From Spirochaetota bacterium (GTDB taxonomy: Bacteria > Spirochaetota > Spirochaetia > Treponematales > UBA12059), in assembly GCA_026398615.1 (NCBI GenBank), contig JAPLSN010000018.1:1-53105 (forward strand): DNA of 53,105 nucleotides, written 5' to 3'. A program made the position numbers and the translations under genes. This document shows, piece after piece, positions 16,555 through 24,939 of this stretch. How positions within the stretch are numbered: position 1 is the stretch's first letter; each line of letters starts with the position of its first letter. A model generated the notes under the pieces. That model did not search any database, was not told where the DNA came from, and saw nothing but the letters and a program-made list of their open reading frames with translations.

Positions 16555-18331
16555 CACGCTGCCCCGATGGGACCTTTCGCCGGTGTTCGCCGGCTTCGAC
16601 GATCCCGCCTACCTGGAGGCCAAGGCCGATTGCACGCGCCTCGCCGACGGAACCCTGGCCCTGATCGGCCGACCCGCGGATGGCGCCGGCTTCGGCCCCT
16701 GGCTCCACGGGCTCCTGGACCTGTCCGAGCGATTGCACTCGGTCGGGCAGACCCTGGGGGCATACACGTACGCGCGCTACTCGGTGGACACGCGGGACCG
16801 TACCGCGATGACCGAACTCAACGTCGTGGAGGAACTCCTGCTCTCCCTGCAGAAGGTGGAAGTGGCATTCCGCAACGCGCTCGCGTCGCGCAGCGACGAG
16901 GTGGAACGGCTCATCACCGCGGATCCGGCCATCGGCGCCTTCGCGTTCAACCTCCGTGAAGAAATGCTCTGGGCGAAGAAGCAGATGTCGCCCGAGCTCG
17001 AGGACCTGGCCGCCGACCTCCAGCGCTCGGGCGGCGACGCCTGGGGAAGGCTCCAGGAGATGATCTCTTCCACGACGTCCGCGATCTGGGACGAAAAAAC
17101 CGGGGAGCGGAAGACGGTCATCCAGCTCCGCAACATGGCTTTCGATCCCGACCGCTCCGTCCGCGAAAAAGCGTTCCGCAAGGAGCTCGAAGCGTGGAAG
17201 GCCGTCGAAGTACCCGTCGCGGCGGCGCTCAACGGCGTCAAGGGCTGGACCGTGACGCTCAACGGCCGCCGAGGCTGGGAGGGCGCCCTCGAGAAGTCCG
17301 TCGAGCAAGCCCGCATCACGCGGGCCACGCTGGACGCCCTGATCGGGGCGATGGAGGAAGCCCAGCCCCTGTTCCGCCGCTACCTGGCGGCCAAGGCGCG
17401 GGTGCTCGGGATCAAGGCCTGCGCCTTCTACGACCTTTTCGCCCCCGCGGGTTCGTCGACGAAGACCTATACTTTCGAGGAAGTCAGTTCCTTCATCGTC
17501 GAAAAGTTCGGCACATTCTCCGCGGAGATGGGCGCGTTCGCCGGGAAAGCCTTCCGCGAAAACTGGATCGACGCGGAACCGCGCGAAGGCAAGGTCGGCG
17601 GAGCCTACTGCATCGACTTTCCGCTCGCCGGGACGGCCCGCGTGCTGTGCAATTTCGAAGGCAGCTTCAGTTCCCTCACCACCGTGGCGCACGAACTCGG
17701 ACACGCCTACCACCACGAGGTCATCAAGGACCTGCCGATCCTCCAGACGTCCTACCCCATGACCCTGGCCGAAACGGCGTCGATTTTCGCGGAAACCGTA
17801 GTGTTCGAGGACGCGCTCGCCTCCTGCACGCCGCAGGAAAAGCTCGGCCTGCTCGAATTGCACCTGCAGGACGGGTGCCAGATCATCGTGGACATCCTGT
17901 CGCGCTTCCATTTCGAGCGGGAGGTCTTCGCGCGCAGGCCCAAGGGCGAACTCGGACCCGGCGAATTCTGTTCCCTCATGGTGGACGCGCAGAAGGCCAC
18001 CTACGGCGAGGGTCTCGACCCCGGGGCCCTCCATCCGTACATGTGGGCGGTCAAGGGCCACTACTACAGCGCGGGCCTCTCCTTCTACAATTTCCCTTAC
18101 GCCTTCGGCCAGCTCTTCGGGCTCGGCCTCTACGCGGCCTCGCGCAAGGAAGGCCCGGGCTTCGCGGAAACCTACCGGGAAATCCTGCGCGAGACGGGCA
18201 GGACGGGCGCCGTGGAGCTGTGCGCGCGCGTGGGCTTCGACATCGAGACGATCGATTTCTGGCGCGACGGCATCTCGGTGTTCGCACGGCACCTCGAGGA
18301 ATTCGAGGCCCTCGCGGCGGCGGGGAGGTAG
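16541..18331 (+). CDS. pepF: Oligoendopeptidase F (M3 family)
   Basis: A 596-residue zinc metallopeptidase of the M3B/PepF type, which cleaves short peptides in the cytoplasm. The HExxH motif is HELGH (His384, Glu385, His388), followed by the Glu-containing helix TLAETASIFAETV that provides the third zinc ligand. The C-terminal HPYMWAVKGHYYSAGLSFYNFPYAFGQLFG segments are the usual PepF signatures. No signal peptide. The start ATG lies inside the end of ndk (14-base overlap), and gpsA follows after 6 bases, so ndk-pepF-gpsA form a tight operon, with the cyclase gene probably its fourth member. Confidence 0.95.
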   Translation: MPGSSTLPRWDLSPVFAGFDDPAYLEAKADCTRLADGTLALIGRPADGAGFGPWLHGLLDLSERLHSVGQTLGAYTYARYSVDTRDRTAMTELNVVEELLLSLQKVEVAFRNALASRSDEVERLITADPAIGAFAFNLREEMLWAKKQMSPELEDLAADLQRSGGDAWGRLQEMISSTTSAIWDEKTGERKTVIQLRNMAFDPDRSVREKAFRKELEAWKAVEVPVAAALNGVKGWTVTLNGRRGWEGALEKSVEQARITRATLDALIGAMEEAQPLFRRYLAAKARVLGIKACAFYDLFAPAGSSTKTYTFEEVSSFIVEKFGTFSAEMGAFAGKAFRENWIDAEPREGKVGGAYCIDFPLAGTARVLCNFEGSFSSLTTVAHELGHAYHHEVIKDLPILQTSYPMTLAETASIFAETVVFEDALASCTPQEKLGLLELHLQDGCQIIVDILSRFHFEREVFARRPKGELGPGEFCSLMVDAQKATYGEGLDPGALHPYMWAVKGHYYSAGLSFYNFPYAFGQLFGLGLYAASRKEGPGFAETYREILRETGRTGAVELCARVGFDIETIDFWRDGISVFARHLEEFEALAAAGR

Positions 18332-18337
18332 GGCACG

Positions 18338-19390
18338 ATGGCTGACATCGGCGTGATGGGCGCGGGCGCCTGGGGTACGGCCGTCGCCAAGCTGCTCGCG
18401 GAAAACGGGAACGAGGTCACCATGTGGTGCCTGGAACCCGGGCTCGCGGCCGCGATCAACGAAGCGCACGAGAACGGCCTGTACCTGCCGGGGGTGGCTC
18501 TGCCCGGAACGGTGACGGCGACGACGGACCCGCTCGAGGCCGCGAGCGGCCGGGACGTCATCGTGCTCGCGGTGCCGTCGCTCTTTCTCCTGGACGTCGT
18601 ACGCCGGATACTGACGGCGCCCAACGTCATGGAAGGGCGTTCCCTCGTGATCGTGCTCACCAAGGGCTTCATCCCGACGGCCCGGGGGCCAAGGCTCATC
18701 GTGGAGACCCTGGAGGACCACCTGCCCGGCTTCTTTCGCGGCAATATCGTCTACGTCTCGGGCCCCAGCCACGCCGAGGAAGTGTCCCGCGGCTTCGTCA
18801 CCGGGCTCATCGCGGCGTCGGAAAACGGCCGCAACGCCATCAGGACGAGGGAGCTCTTCAAGTCCAGGCGCATGCTCGTTTTCCCGTCCCTCGACGTCGT
18901 GGGCGTCCAGGTTTGCGGGGCGGTGAAGAACGTCATCGCCATCGCCTTCGGGATGCTGGACGCGATCAAGGCCACGAGCGAGGTCTTCGGCGACAACACC
19001 GAGTCGCTCCTCCTCGCGGCCGGCCTCAACGAGATACAGCTCCTCGGGATGGCGCTCGGATCCACGCACCCGGAAACCTTCACGTCCATCTCCGGCGTGG
19101 GCGACCTGGACGTCACCTGCCGCTCGGTCCACGGGCGCAACCGGCGCTTCGGGCGCGAGATCGTGGAAAAGGACATCCTGGCGAAGTTCTCGGGAGTCGA
19201 CGACCTCGTCGCGCGGATCAGGGAGCTGGGCTACCTGCCGGAGGGGGTCGTCGCGTGCAAGCACGTGATCGCGCTGGCCGAGGAGCGCAAGGTGGCGATG
19301 CCGATTTCGAACGGCGTCTTCAGGATACTGGACAAGATCCTCTCGCCCAGGGAATTCCTCGAGGAATTCGTCGGTTCCCTGGCGGGCTGA
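18338..19390 (+). CDS. gpsA: Glycerol-3-phosphate dehydrogenase [NAD(P)+]
   Basis: A 350-residue enzyme reducing dihydroxyacetone phosphate to sn-glycerol 3-phosphate for phospholipid synthesis. It opens with the Rossmann motif GVMGAGAWGTAVA (residues 5-17). GPSHAEEV and VCGAVKNVIAIA (catalytic Lys197) follow, and GLNEI, TFTSISGVGDLDVTC and R-N-R-R-FG are all present. The length is about normal (E. coli 339). The start ATG lies 6 bases after the pepF stop. Confidence 0.96.
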   Translation: MADIGVMGAGAWGTAVAKLLAENGNEVTMWCLEPGLAAAINEAHENGLYLPGVALPGTVTATTDPLEAASGRDVIVLAVPSLFLLDVVRRILTAPNVMEGRSLVIVLTKGFIPTARGPRLIVETLEDHLPGFFRGNIVYVSGPSHAEEVSRGFVTGLIAASENGRNAIRTRELFKSRRMLVFPSLDVVGVQVCGAVKNVIAIAFGMLDAIKATSEVFGDNTESLLLAAGLNEIQLLGMALGSTHPETFTSISGVGDLDVTCRSVHGRNRRFGREIVEKDILAKFSGVDDLVARIRELGYLPEGVVACKHVIALAEERKVAMPISNGVFRILDKILSPREFLEEFVGSLAG

Positions 19391-19440
19391 TCCCCGGGGG
19401 CGCATCGACGCGGGAATCCCCGAAATTCAAGGAGCAGCAT

Positions 19441-20082
19441 GTGTCGTACCGTTTTTCCATACAGATGAGCGCGATGGAAGATCGCCTCGAAAGGCTGATC
19501 GCGGAACGGCTCAAGCCGGGCGCTGACACGAAGGCGATCGACGCGCGGATCTGGGACCTGTTCGGCGAGACCTGGTGCATCATGTTCACCGACCTCTCGG
19601 GATTCTCGCGGGGCGTCGCGGAGTACGGAATCATCCACTTCCTGCAGACGATCTACGAATCCCAGCGCCTCCTCATGCCGGTCATCGAGGACCACAACGG
19701 GATCCTCCTCAAGACCGAAGGGGATTCCTTCCTCGTGCTCTTCCGCTCGCCCGAAAGGGCGGTCGAATGCTCCATCGCGATGAACGGCGTATTGAAATCG
19801 TACAACGCATCGAAGCCGGAGACCGAGAAGGTCCTCCTCTGCGTGGGCATCGGGTACGGGAAGGTGCTCCGCATCGGCGATTCGGACGTCTTCGGCGCGG
19901 AAGTGAACGCCGCCAGCAAGCTCGGCGAGGACACGGCGAAGGCGGGGGAAGTGCTCGTGACCGGGAACGTCAAGGACGCCTTGGGTGAAAACGCCTTCAC
20001 CTGCGAAAAGCTCCCCGAAGCTCCCCCGGGCGCATCAGCCAGGTGGCGGATTTCGCGCCCGAGCTTCAGCCAGCTCCCGTAG
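19441..20082 (+). CDS. Class III adenylate/guanylate cyclase domain protein
   Basis: A 213-residue soluble protein that is nearly all cyclase catalytic domain. The metal-binding aspartates are Asp51 (FTDLSGFS) and Asp95 (EGDSFLVLF). Lys91 is placed where adenine-selecting lysines lie. FGAEVNAASKLGED carries the Asn of the transition-state site. With no membrane or sensory domain attached, input must come from a partner. The GTG at 19441 is chosen because AAGGAG lies at 19429-19434. It is 50 bases downstream of gpsA. The C-terminal 40-45 bases overlap the conserved end of rsgA on the other strand, and most of the gene is antisense to the run-on of the rsgA frame. Confidence 0.86.
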   Translation: MSYRFSIQMSAMEDRLERLIAERLKPGADTKAIDARIWDLFGETWCIMFTDLSGFSRGVAEYGIIHFLQTIYESQRLLMPVIEDHNGILLKTEGDSFLVLFRSPERAVECSIAMNGVLKSYNASKPETEKVLLCVGIGYGKVLRIGDSDVFGAEVNAASKLGEDTAKAGEVLVTGNVKDALGENAFTCEKLPEAPPGASARWRISRPSFSQLP

Positions 20083-21170
20083 CGCAGCTCGGAGAGTTCC
20101 CCGGCCTCGACGGCGGCCTTGACGGCGCAGCCCGGTTCGTTTTCGTGGGTGCAATCCCGGAAACGGCACGATCCGGCGAGCTCCTCGATCTCCGTGAACA
20201 CGTCCCCGAGCGCCCCTTCCGACGCCAGTATCTGCACCTCGCGCAGGCCCGGCGTGTCGATGACGAGCGCCCCCGAGGGGAGCAGTTTCAGCGTGCGGCT
20301 GGTCGTCGTGTGGCGGCCGCGTCCGTCGTATTCCTTGACCGCGCCCGTCGACTGCAGTTCGCTGCCGGCGAGCGCGTTGAGGAGCGTGGACTTGCCCGCG
20401 CCCGACGAGCCGAGGAGCACGGTCGTCCTGCCTCTGCCCACCAGGGCCGAAAGGCGGTCCATGCCCTCGCCCGAGAAAGCCGACACTGCCATGACGGGCA
20501 CGCCGGGAGCCGCTTCCATGGCGCCCGCGATCATGAGGTCGATATCCTCCGCCAGGTCGGCCTTGGAGAGCACGACGACCGGTTCGACCCCGGCTTCTCG
20601 GGCCAAGGTGAGATAGCGTTCGATGCGTCTGGGGCTGTAGTCGCCGTCCGCCGAGGTGACGACGAGGGCGACATCGACGTTGGCTGCCAGCACCTGCTCG
20701 ACGACCTCGGCTCCGGCGGTGCCGTCCGGCGCCTTGCGCGAAAAGCGGGACTTGCGGGCCAGGAGCGTGTCGATCACGGCCCGGCCGTCCAGCTCAGGCC
20801 GCCGCACGAGGACCCAGTCGCCCACGGCGGGGAATTCCGCCGCGTTGGCCGCCGTGCCCCGGAACCTGCCCGAGACGACGGCTTCGATTTCCAGCGCGGA
20901 ACCGCCCGGTCCGCGGACGACGACGATATGGAGTCCGCGCCGGGTTTCGACGACCCGGGCCGGCACCCGGGGGACGGCCGGATCGGCCGTCCCTTCCTTG
21001 GTTTCATCATTCCCGCCGCCGGATGCGGACCGGCCGGCATCGCCGCGCCGGTCGTGGCGGGCGTCGGTGGATTCCGCCGCCTTGGCGAAAAACCCGTCCC
21101 AGCCGTAGTCGTACAACGCGTCGTGAATGGACGCGCCGGACTCTGACCATGTTTCATAGATGATGTACAT
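19653..21170 (-). CDS. rsgA: Ribosome small-subunit-dependent GTPase A, with antisense run-on
   Basis: A circularly permuted GTPase that helps late maturation of the 30S subunit. The OB-fold N-terminal domain is followed by G4 (LSKADL), G1 (GSSGAGKSTLLN), G3 (DTPGLRE) and a C-terminal zinc knuckle with CRFRDCTHENEPGC. It opens LYDYGWDGFFA, as many homologues do. The family normally ends just after the helix RYGSWLKLGREIRHLA (about 20040). Here no stop occurs, and the frame continues about 130 codons antisense to the cyclase gene, to 19653. The added sequence is Ser/Pro-rich and unlike a domain. Either the protein really has this tail, or the natural stop was lost. ATG 21170 has GGGGA upstream. 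Confidence 0.88.
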   Translation of the reverse strand: MYIIYETWSESGASIHDALYDYGWDGFFAKAAESTDARHDRRGDAGRSASGGGNDETKEGTADPAVPRVPARVVETRRGLHIVVVRGPGGSALEIEAVVSGRFRGTAANAAEFPAVGDWVLVRRPELDGRAVIDTLLARKSRFSRKAPDGTAGAEVVEQVLAANVDVALVVTSADGDYSPRRIERYLTLAREAGVEPVVVLSKADLAEDIDLMIAGAMEAAPGVPVMAVSAFSGEGMDRLSALVGRGRTTVLLGSSGAGKSTLLNALAGSELQSTGAVKEYDGRGRHTTTSRTLKLLPSGALVIDTPGLREVQILASEGALGDVFTEIEELAGSCRFRDCTHENEPGCAVKAAVEAGELSELRYGSWLKLGREIRHLADAPGGASGSFSQVKAFSPKASLTFPVTSTSPAFAVSSPSLLAAFTSAPKTSESPMRSTFPYPMPTQRRTFSVSGFDALYDFNTPFIAMEHSTALSGERKSTRKESPSVLRRIPLWSSMTGMRRRWDS

Positions 21171-21617
21171 AAAATTCCCCGTTCTCGAAGAACAGAAAGG
21201 CCGGCGTACGGAAAAACGCGCGGGGCGCCCGTACGGACGACATGACGACGATCCGTCGCGGAAAATTCCGGTGACGAACCCTTTGAGCGTGGTGGATGCT
21301 GTCGCGGTTGGCTTCGAGTGGGATTCGGTAGGAGATCAGACCTTTTTAATCGGGAGCAGAACGGAAGCGAGGTTTCCGCGTGTCCGGATTACCGAAGGTC
21401 CCCTCGAGGCCCGGCGACTGCGCATTCAATCCTGTCCATCTTGTACCTCCAAAGGGGGGTGAACCGTCTCGCTCCCGTACGGGGCGCCGCTTCCTTGCGG
21501 AAGAAACCTGCCTGGCGGCCGGTTCGTTCATGGGCGAGATGATAATTGCCCGTTTCGGATTTGTAAAGGGGGGGGGATGCGAAAAAAAGGTTGAAACCGA
21601 AAAGTACCAGATGGGAC
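21171..21617. other. Intergenic region without recognisable gene
   Basis: A stretch of 447 bases between rsgA and the radical-SAM gene, both on the - strand. Open frames on the + strand translate to low-complexity sequence. It contains a run of nine G (21568-21576) followed closely by seven A. I searched by eye for tRNA T-arm and cloverleaf patterns and found none convincing. It must contain the rsgA promoter. Confidence 0.5.
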
Positions 21618-23330
21618 CTATCCGCGAATTCCCCGTCCCGGGGAGTGGCCAGGCAGGACGGCAGCGCCCCGTTTCCGGTCCGGCTTCACCGTCCAGCTTC
21701 CTGGATGTTTTCGGGCCGTTGCCGCGAAGTTCCTCAAATCGAGCGCGGCGGATCCGAAGAGTTCATCGGGGAGGTAGTGCAGCTCGACGTTCGTTTCGGT
21801 CCCCTCGGCCAGCGCCCGGCCCCAGGCGCCGTGCAGCCGGACGAGGTCGCTCGCCGCGTCGGCCAGACCGACGGGAACGTTGCGTCCACGCCGCGGCGGG
21901 GCATGTCCCGTCGCCAGGATCACGGTTTCGAGCTGGATGGCTTCGATGCCGGGGGAACCCGGGGCGAGCGCGCCGGCATCGCTTCTTCCCTGCATGGCGA
22001 TACGGGCGAAGTCGAGGAGGGCGGAGGGACGGAAGCCGCACGCTTCGGCGAGGGGCAGGAACCAGGCGACTGCCCTGCCGCGATCGTAGAAGAGGTCCAC
22101 GGTGCGGGAAAAAGCCTCCGCTTCGTCCAGTTCGTCCTCAGGGAAGGTCGGCGTCGATTGCAGCGCGTACGGCGCCCTCGTTTCCGCGACGAGGCCGAAA
22201 CGGGCGGCATCCGCGGCGAGCGTCGTGCCCGGCAGCACGGAAAGGCGGAACAGGTCGAGGTGGTTGGGCCTGAGCTTCAGGGCGAAATCGAGGCTCCGGC
22301 GGAAACCCTCAGGCGTATCCTCCGGCAGCCCGTAGATGAGGTCGAGGCCGTAGGTGGCGCCTGCCGATTCCAGCGCGCGTATCCCGCGGACGAAGGCCTT
22401 GCGGTCGAAGTCGCGGCCGACCGCGCGCATGGGGGCTTCCTCGGCGCTCTGGAGGCCGATCTGGAGGGAGCAGGCGAGCCTGGCGAAACGCTTCGCGGGG
22501 ACGGAGGTGACGAGCTCGGCGCGGATTTCGAACGAGTAATGGATATCGGGCGCTTTCGCGATGAGGAGATCGAGGATGGCCAGGGACCGTTCCGTGTCCA
22601 GGTTGAAGGTAGGGTCGAGCACGAAGGCCTGGCGCACGCCGAGTTCGACGAAGCGTTCGAGTTCGGCTTCCATGCGCTTCATGGGGATGGGACGCACGCG
22701 TCGGTCGCCGCGGGATTCGTAGCAGTAGGAACAGGCATACGGGCAGCCGCGGGCTAGTTCCCAGAGCACTCCGCCGTCGGCCGGGCGCGCCGTGCCGTCG
22801 AGCCAGGGCGAGGGCAGGGCTCCGGGACCGGGGGTCGCGGTTGGCGACAGGATGGCTCCCGGGCCGCCCTGGGGAGCGCCCGCGAGCATGGCCGCTGCGA
22901 GCCCGGCCGCACCGGCCTCCACCTCCCCGACGACGGCGATATCGAGCCCGAAATCGGCGATCATGCCGCCGGGATCGGCCGTCGCCTCGGGTCCTCCGGC
23001 GAACAGGAGGGCTTCTTGCTTGCCGCGGCGCACGAGCGCGGCCGTTTCGGCGAGTGCGGGACGGTTCCAGGAATAGACGGAAAAACCGGCTGCCCGGGGA
23101 TCCAGGGCCAAGACACGGGCAGCCAGGGAAGCGGATGTTTCATCGGCCCAGGAATCGAGGATGACGCAATCGAGCGACGCGGCGAATCCCGGCACGGCGT
23201 GAAGGGCGGATGCTGCGCAGGCTGCTCCGAGTGCCACCGCCCTCGGCGAGCGTTCCGCGTGCCGCGCCACCAGGACGACCGTTCCCCGCGGAACTCCGCA
23301 GGCGTCCGCGTCCGGTCGGGGAAGGATCAT
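21618..23330 (-). CDS. B12-binding / radical SAM protein (DUF4080-like)
   Basis: A 570-residue protein. The first ~180 residues resemble a cobalamin-binding Rossmann domain (CVILDSWADE, FSVYSWN, LLFAGGPEAT, DIAVVGEVEAG). A radical-SAM TIM barrel follows, with the cluster motif RGCPYACSYCYES (CxxxCxxC). A C-terminal helical part resembles DUF4080. Such enzymes use a [4Fe-4S] cluster and S-adenosylmethionine, often to methylate unreactive carbon. The substrate is not predictable. Its ATG (23330-23328) shares one base with the TGA of lysS (TGATG), so it is translationally coupled to the tRNA synthetase and probably in one transcript with it. Confidence 0.85.
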   Translation of the reverse strand: MILPRPDADACGVPRGTVVLVARHAERSPRAVALGAACAASALHAVPGFAASLDCVILDSWADETSASLAARVLALDPRAAGFSVYSWNRPALAETAALVRRGKQEALLFAGGPEATADPGGMIADFGLDIAVVGEVEAGAAGLAAAMLAGAPQGGPGAILSPTATPGPGALPSPWLDGTARPADGGVLWELARGCPYACSYCYESRGDRRVRPIPMKRMEAELERFVELGVRQAFVLDPTFNLDTERSLAILDLLIAKAPDIHYSFEIRAELVTSVPAKRFARLACSLQIGLQSAEEAPMRAVGRDFDRKAFVRGIRALESAGATYGLDLIYGLPEDTPEGFRRSLDFALKLRPNHLDLFRLSVLPGTTLAADAARFGLVAETRAPYALQSTPTFPEDELDEAEAFSRTVDLFYDRGRAVAWFLPLAEACGFRPSALLDFARIAMQGRSDAGALAPGSPGIEAIQLETVILATGHAPPRRGRNVPVGLADAASDLVRLHGAWGRALAEGTETNVELHYLPDELFGSAALDLRNFAATARKHPGSWTVKPDRKRGAAVLPGHSPGRGIRG

Positions 23331-24901
23331 CAGTACACCGAGAGTATCTTTCCGATGCGGTCGGCGCCGACCGCCAGGATGAACTGCGCCAGTCGGGGGC
23401 CGCGTTCGCGGTCGAGGAGCGCGCGGTAGACGATCTTGAAGAAGTCCTTCGGTTCGATGCCGTTCTCCTGCGCGATCGAATAGATGCGTTCGGAGAGGGC
23501 GGTTTCCCCGAGATCCCGGCCGGCCGCGTCGCGGAGCGCGGCGAGGGCGGCTTTTTCGTTCGCCGCGCAGTCGATGGCCTTGCCGTCGTCCCGCAGCCGG
23601 AAACGGAAATCGCCGGGTGCACACTCGGTGACCCAGTACCATGCGCAGGCGGAGCGCCGGGTGAGGCGATCCATCTGGCCGGGTTTCACGGCGGGAAGGC
23701 CCGCGATGGTCCTGGCGATGTCGCCGTCGTTGATCTGCAGCAGGTTGCACAGGTGGCGGAACGGCACTTGGTAGGGGATTTCCCCGGGCGGTTCGCCGAC
23801 CTGGGAGAGTTCGTAGATTCGCCGTTCCTTGTGGAGGACCTCGTCGTCCTTGGCCTGCTCCACTCCCCAGTAGATCCGCTCCGTCTTGTCGTAGTCCTCG
23901 TAGATCTTGATGACGTCGAGGTCGAAGCTGATGACGAATTCCGTGTTCGGCCTGGTGCCGGCGAAAAGGTAGCGGACGATCTCGGGCTGGTAGACCCGGA
24001 GGAGGTCGGAGAGGTCCACGACCTTGCCCTTCGAGGAGCTCATCTTGCCCGGCGTGCCCTTGATGCCGATGAAGTCGTAGCGAAAGGTCACGGGCGGCTT
24101 GCGGCCGTAGACTTCCTCGACGACGTGGCGCGCGGTATCGAAGGAACCGCCCTGGCTGTGGTGGTCCTTGCCGGCCGGCTCGAAGTCGACCTTTTCCTGG
24201 TTCCAGCGCATGGGCCAGTCCACGCGCCATACGAGCTTGACGCCCTTGGCCGTGCGCAGGTCGACCGTGGCGACGTTGCCGCACTCGCAGTGGTAGCCGA
24301 CGCCCCATTCGCCGTCCCAGGAATCGATGTCCGTCGTGTCGCGGTTGCACGCGTCGCAGAAGACCGAGATCGGCCACCATTCGCCCTGGATCTTGTGGTC
24401 CTCGTCGCGGTACTTGTCGAGAATGCCCTTGAGGTGTTCGCGTTTCCCGAGGGCCTTGCGCATGCCTTCCGCGTACATCGAGGAGCGGTAGCGCTCGGCC
24501 TGGTAGAGGAATTCGGGCCGGATGCCGACCGTCGGCAGCATGGTCTCGACGTCCACCTCGTGGTGGCGGGCGTAGCTCCCGTCGCGGTCGAAGGGATCGG
24601 GAACCATGGTGATCGGCATGCGAAGGTGTTTTTCGAGGATCTCCTGCTTCGGCATGTTGACGGGGACCTTGCGGAAGACGTCGTAGTCGTCCCACGAATA
24701 GATGAAGCGCACCTTCTTGCCGCGCGCGCGCAACGCGCGAACGACGAGTTCCACCGAGATGATCTCCCGGAAATTGCCGATGTGCACGGTTCCGGACGGC
24801 GTGATGCCCGAAGCGCAGGTGTACTCGTCCCTGTCGCCCCAGGTCCTGATGATTTCGTCGGCGGTCTGATCCGCCCAGTGGCCTAGATTCCTCTGTTCCA
24901 T
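23330..24901 (-). CDS. lysS: Lysine--tRNA ligase, class I
   Basis: A 523-residue lysyl-tRNA synthetase of the class I (archaeal) type, which charges tRNA-Lys with lysine. HIGN is at residues 40-43 and KMSSSKG begins at Lys286, the two class I ATP-binding motifs. A zinc-like CDAC...CECG region lies between them. Class II LysRS has no such motifs. The class I enzyme is characteristic of archaea, spirochaetes and alpha-proteobacteria, which is one reason for suggesting a spirochaete. The start at 24901 is supported by a perfect TATAAT 8 bases upstream. The stop overlaps the radical-SAM start by one base. Confidence 0.96.
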   Translation of the reverse strand: MEQRNLGHWADQTADEIIRTWGDRDEYTCASGITPSGTVHIGNFREIISVELVVRALRARGKKVRFIYSWDDYDVFRKVPVNMPKQEILEKHLRMPITMVPDPFDRDGSYARHHEVDVETMLPTVGIRPEFLYQAERYRSSMYAEGMRKALGKREHLKGILDKYRDEDHKIQGEWWPISVFCDACNRDTTDIDSWDGEWGVGYHCECGNVATVDLRTAKGVKLVWRVDWPMRWNQEKVDFEPAGKDHHSQGGSFDTARHVVEEVYGRKPPVTFRYDFIGIKGTPGKMSSSKGKVVDLSDLLRVYQPEIVRYLFAGTRPNTEFVISFDLDVIKIYEDYDKTERIYWGVEQAKDDEVLHKERRIYELSQVGEPPGEIPYQVPFRHLCNLLQINDGDIARTIAGLPAVKPGQMDRLTRRSACAWYWVTECAPGDFRFRLRDDGKAIDCAANEKAALAALRDAAGRDLGETALSERIYSIAQENGIEPKDFFKIVYRALLDRERGPRLAQFILAVGADRIGKILSVY

Positions 24902-24909
24902 GGGACGGG

Positions 24910-24939
24910 ATTATACCAGCCCGGGCGCTTCAGCATCAA
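24910..24939 (-). promoter_or_regulatory. Predicted lysS promoter, leaderless
   Basis: On the - strand, TTGATG (24939-24934), 18 bases and TATAAT (24915-24910), then 8 bases to the ATG. The -35 overlaps the last codon and stop of hrpB. No Shine-Dalgarno is present. Confidence 0.6.

Noticed and set aside
16448-19405. 985-codon open frame on the - strand
   Set aside because: It is antisense to ndk, pepF and gpsA, with no domain and low-complexity composition.
21330-21545. tRNA gene between rsgA and the radical-SAM gene
   Set aside because: A TTCAATCC resembling a T-loop has no pairing arms, and no cloverleaf could be drawn on either strand.
24902-24935. hrpB and lysS as a simple operon
   Set aside because: A good TTGATG-18-TATAAT promoter lies in and just before the 34-base gap, so lysS has its own start, although read-through is possible.
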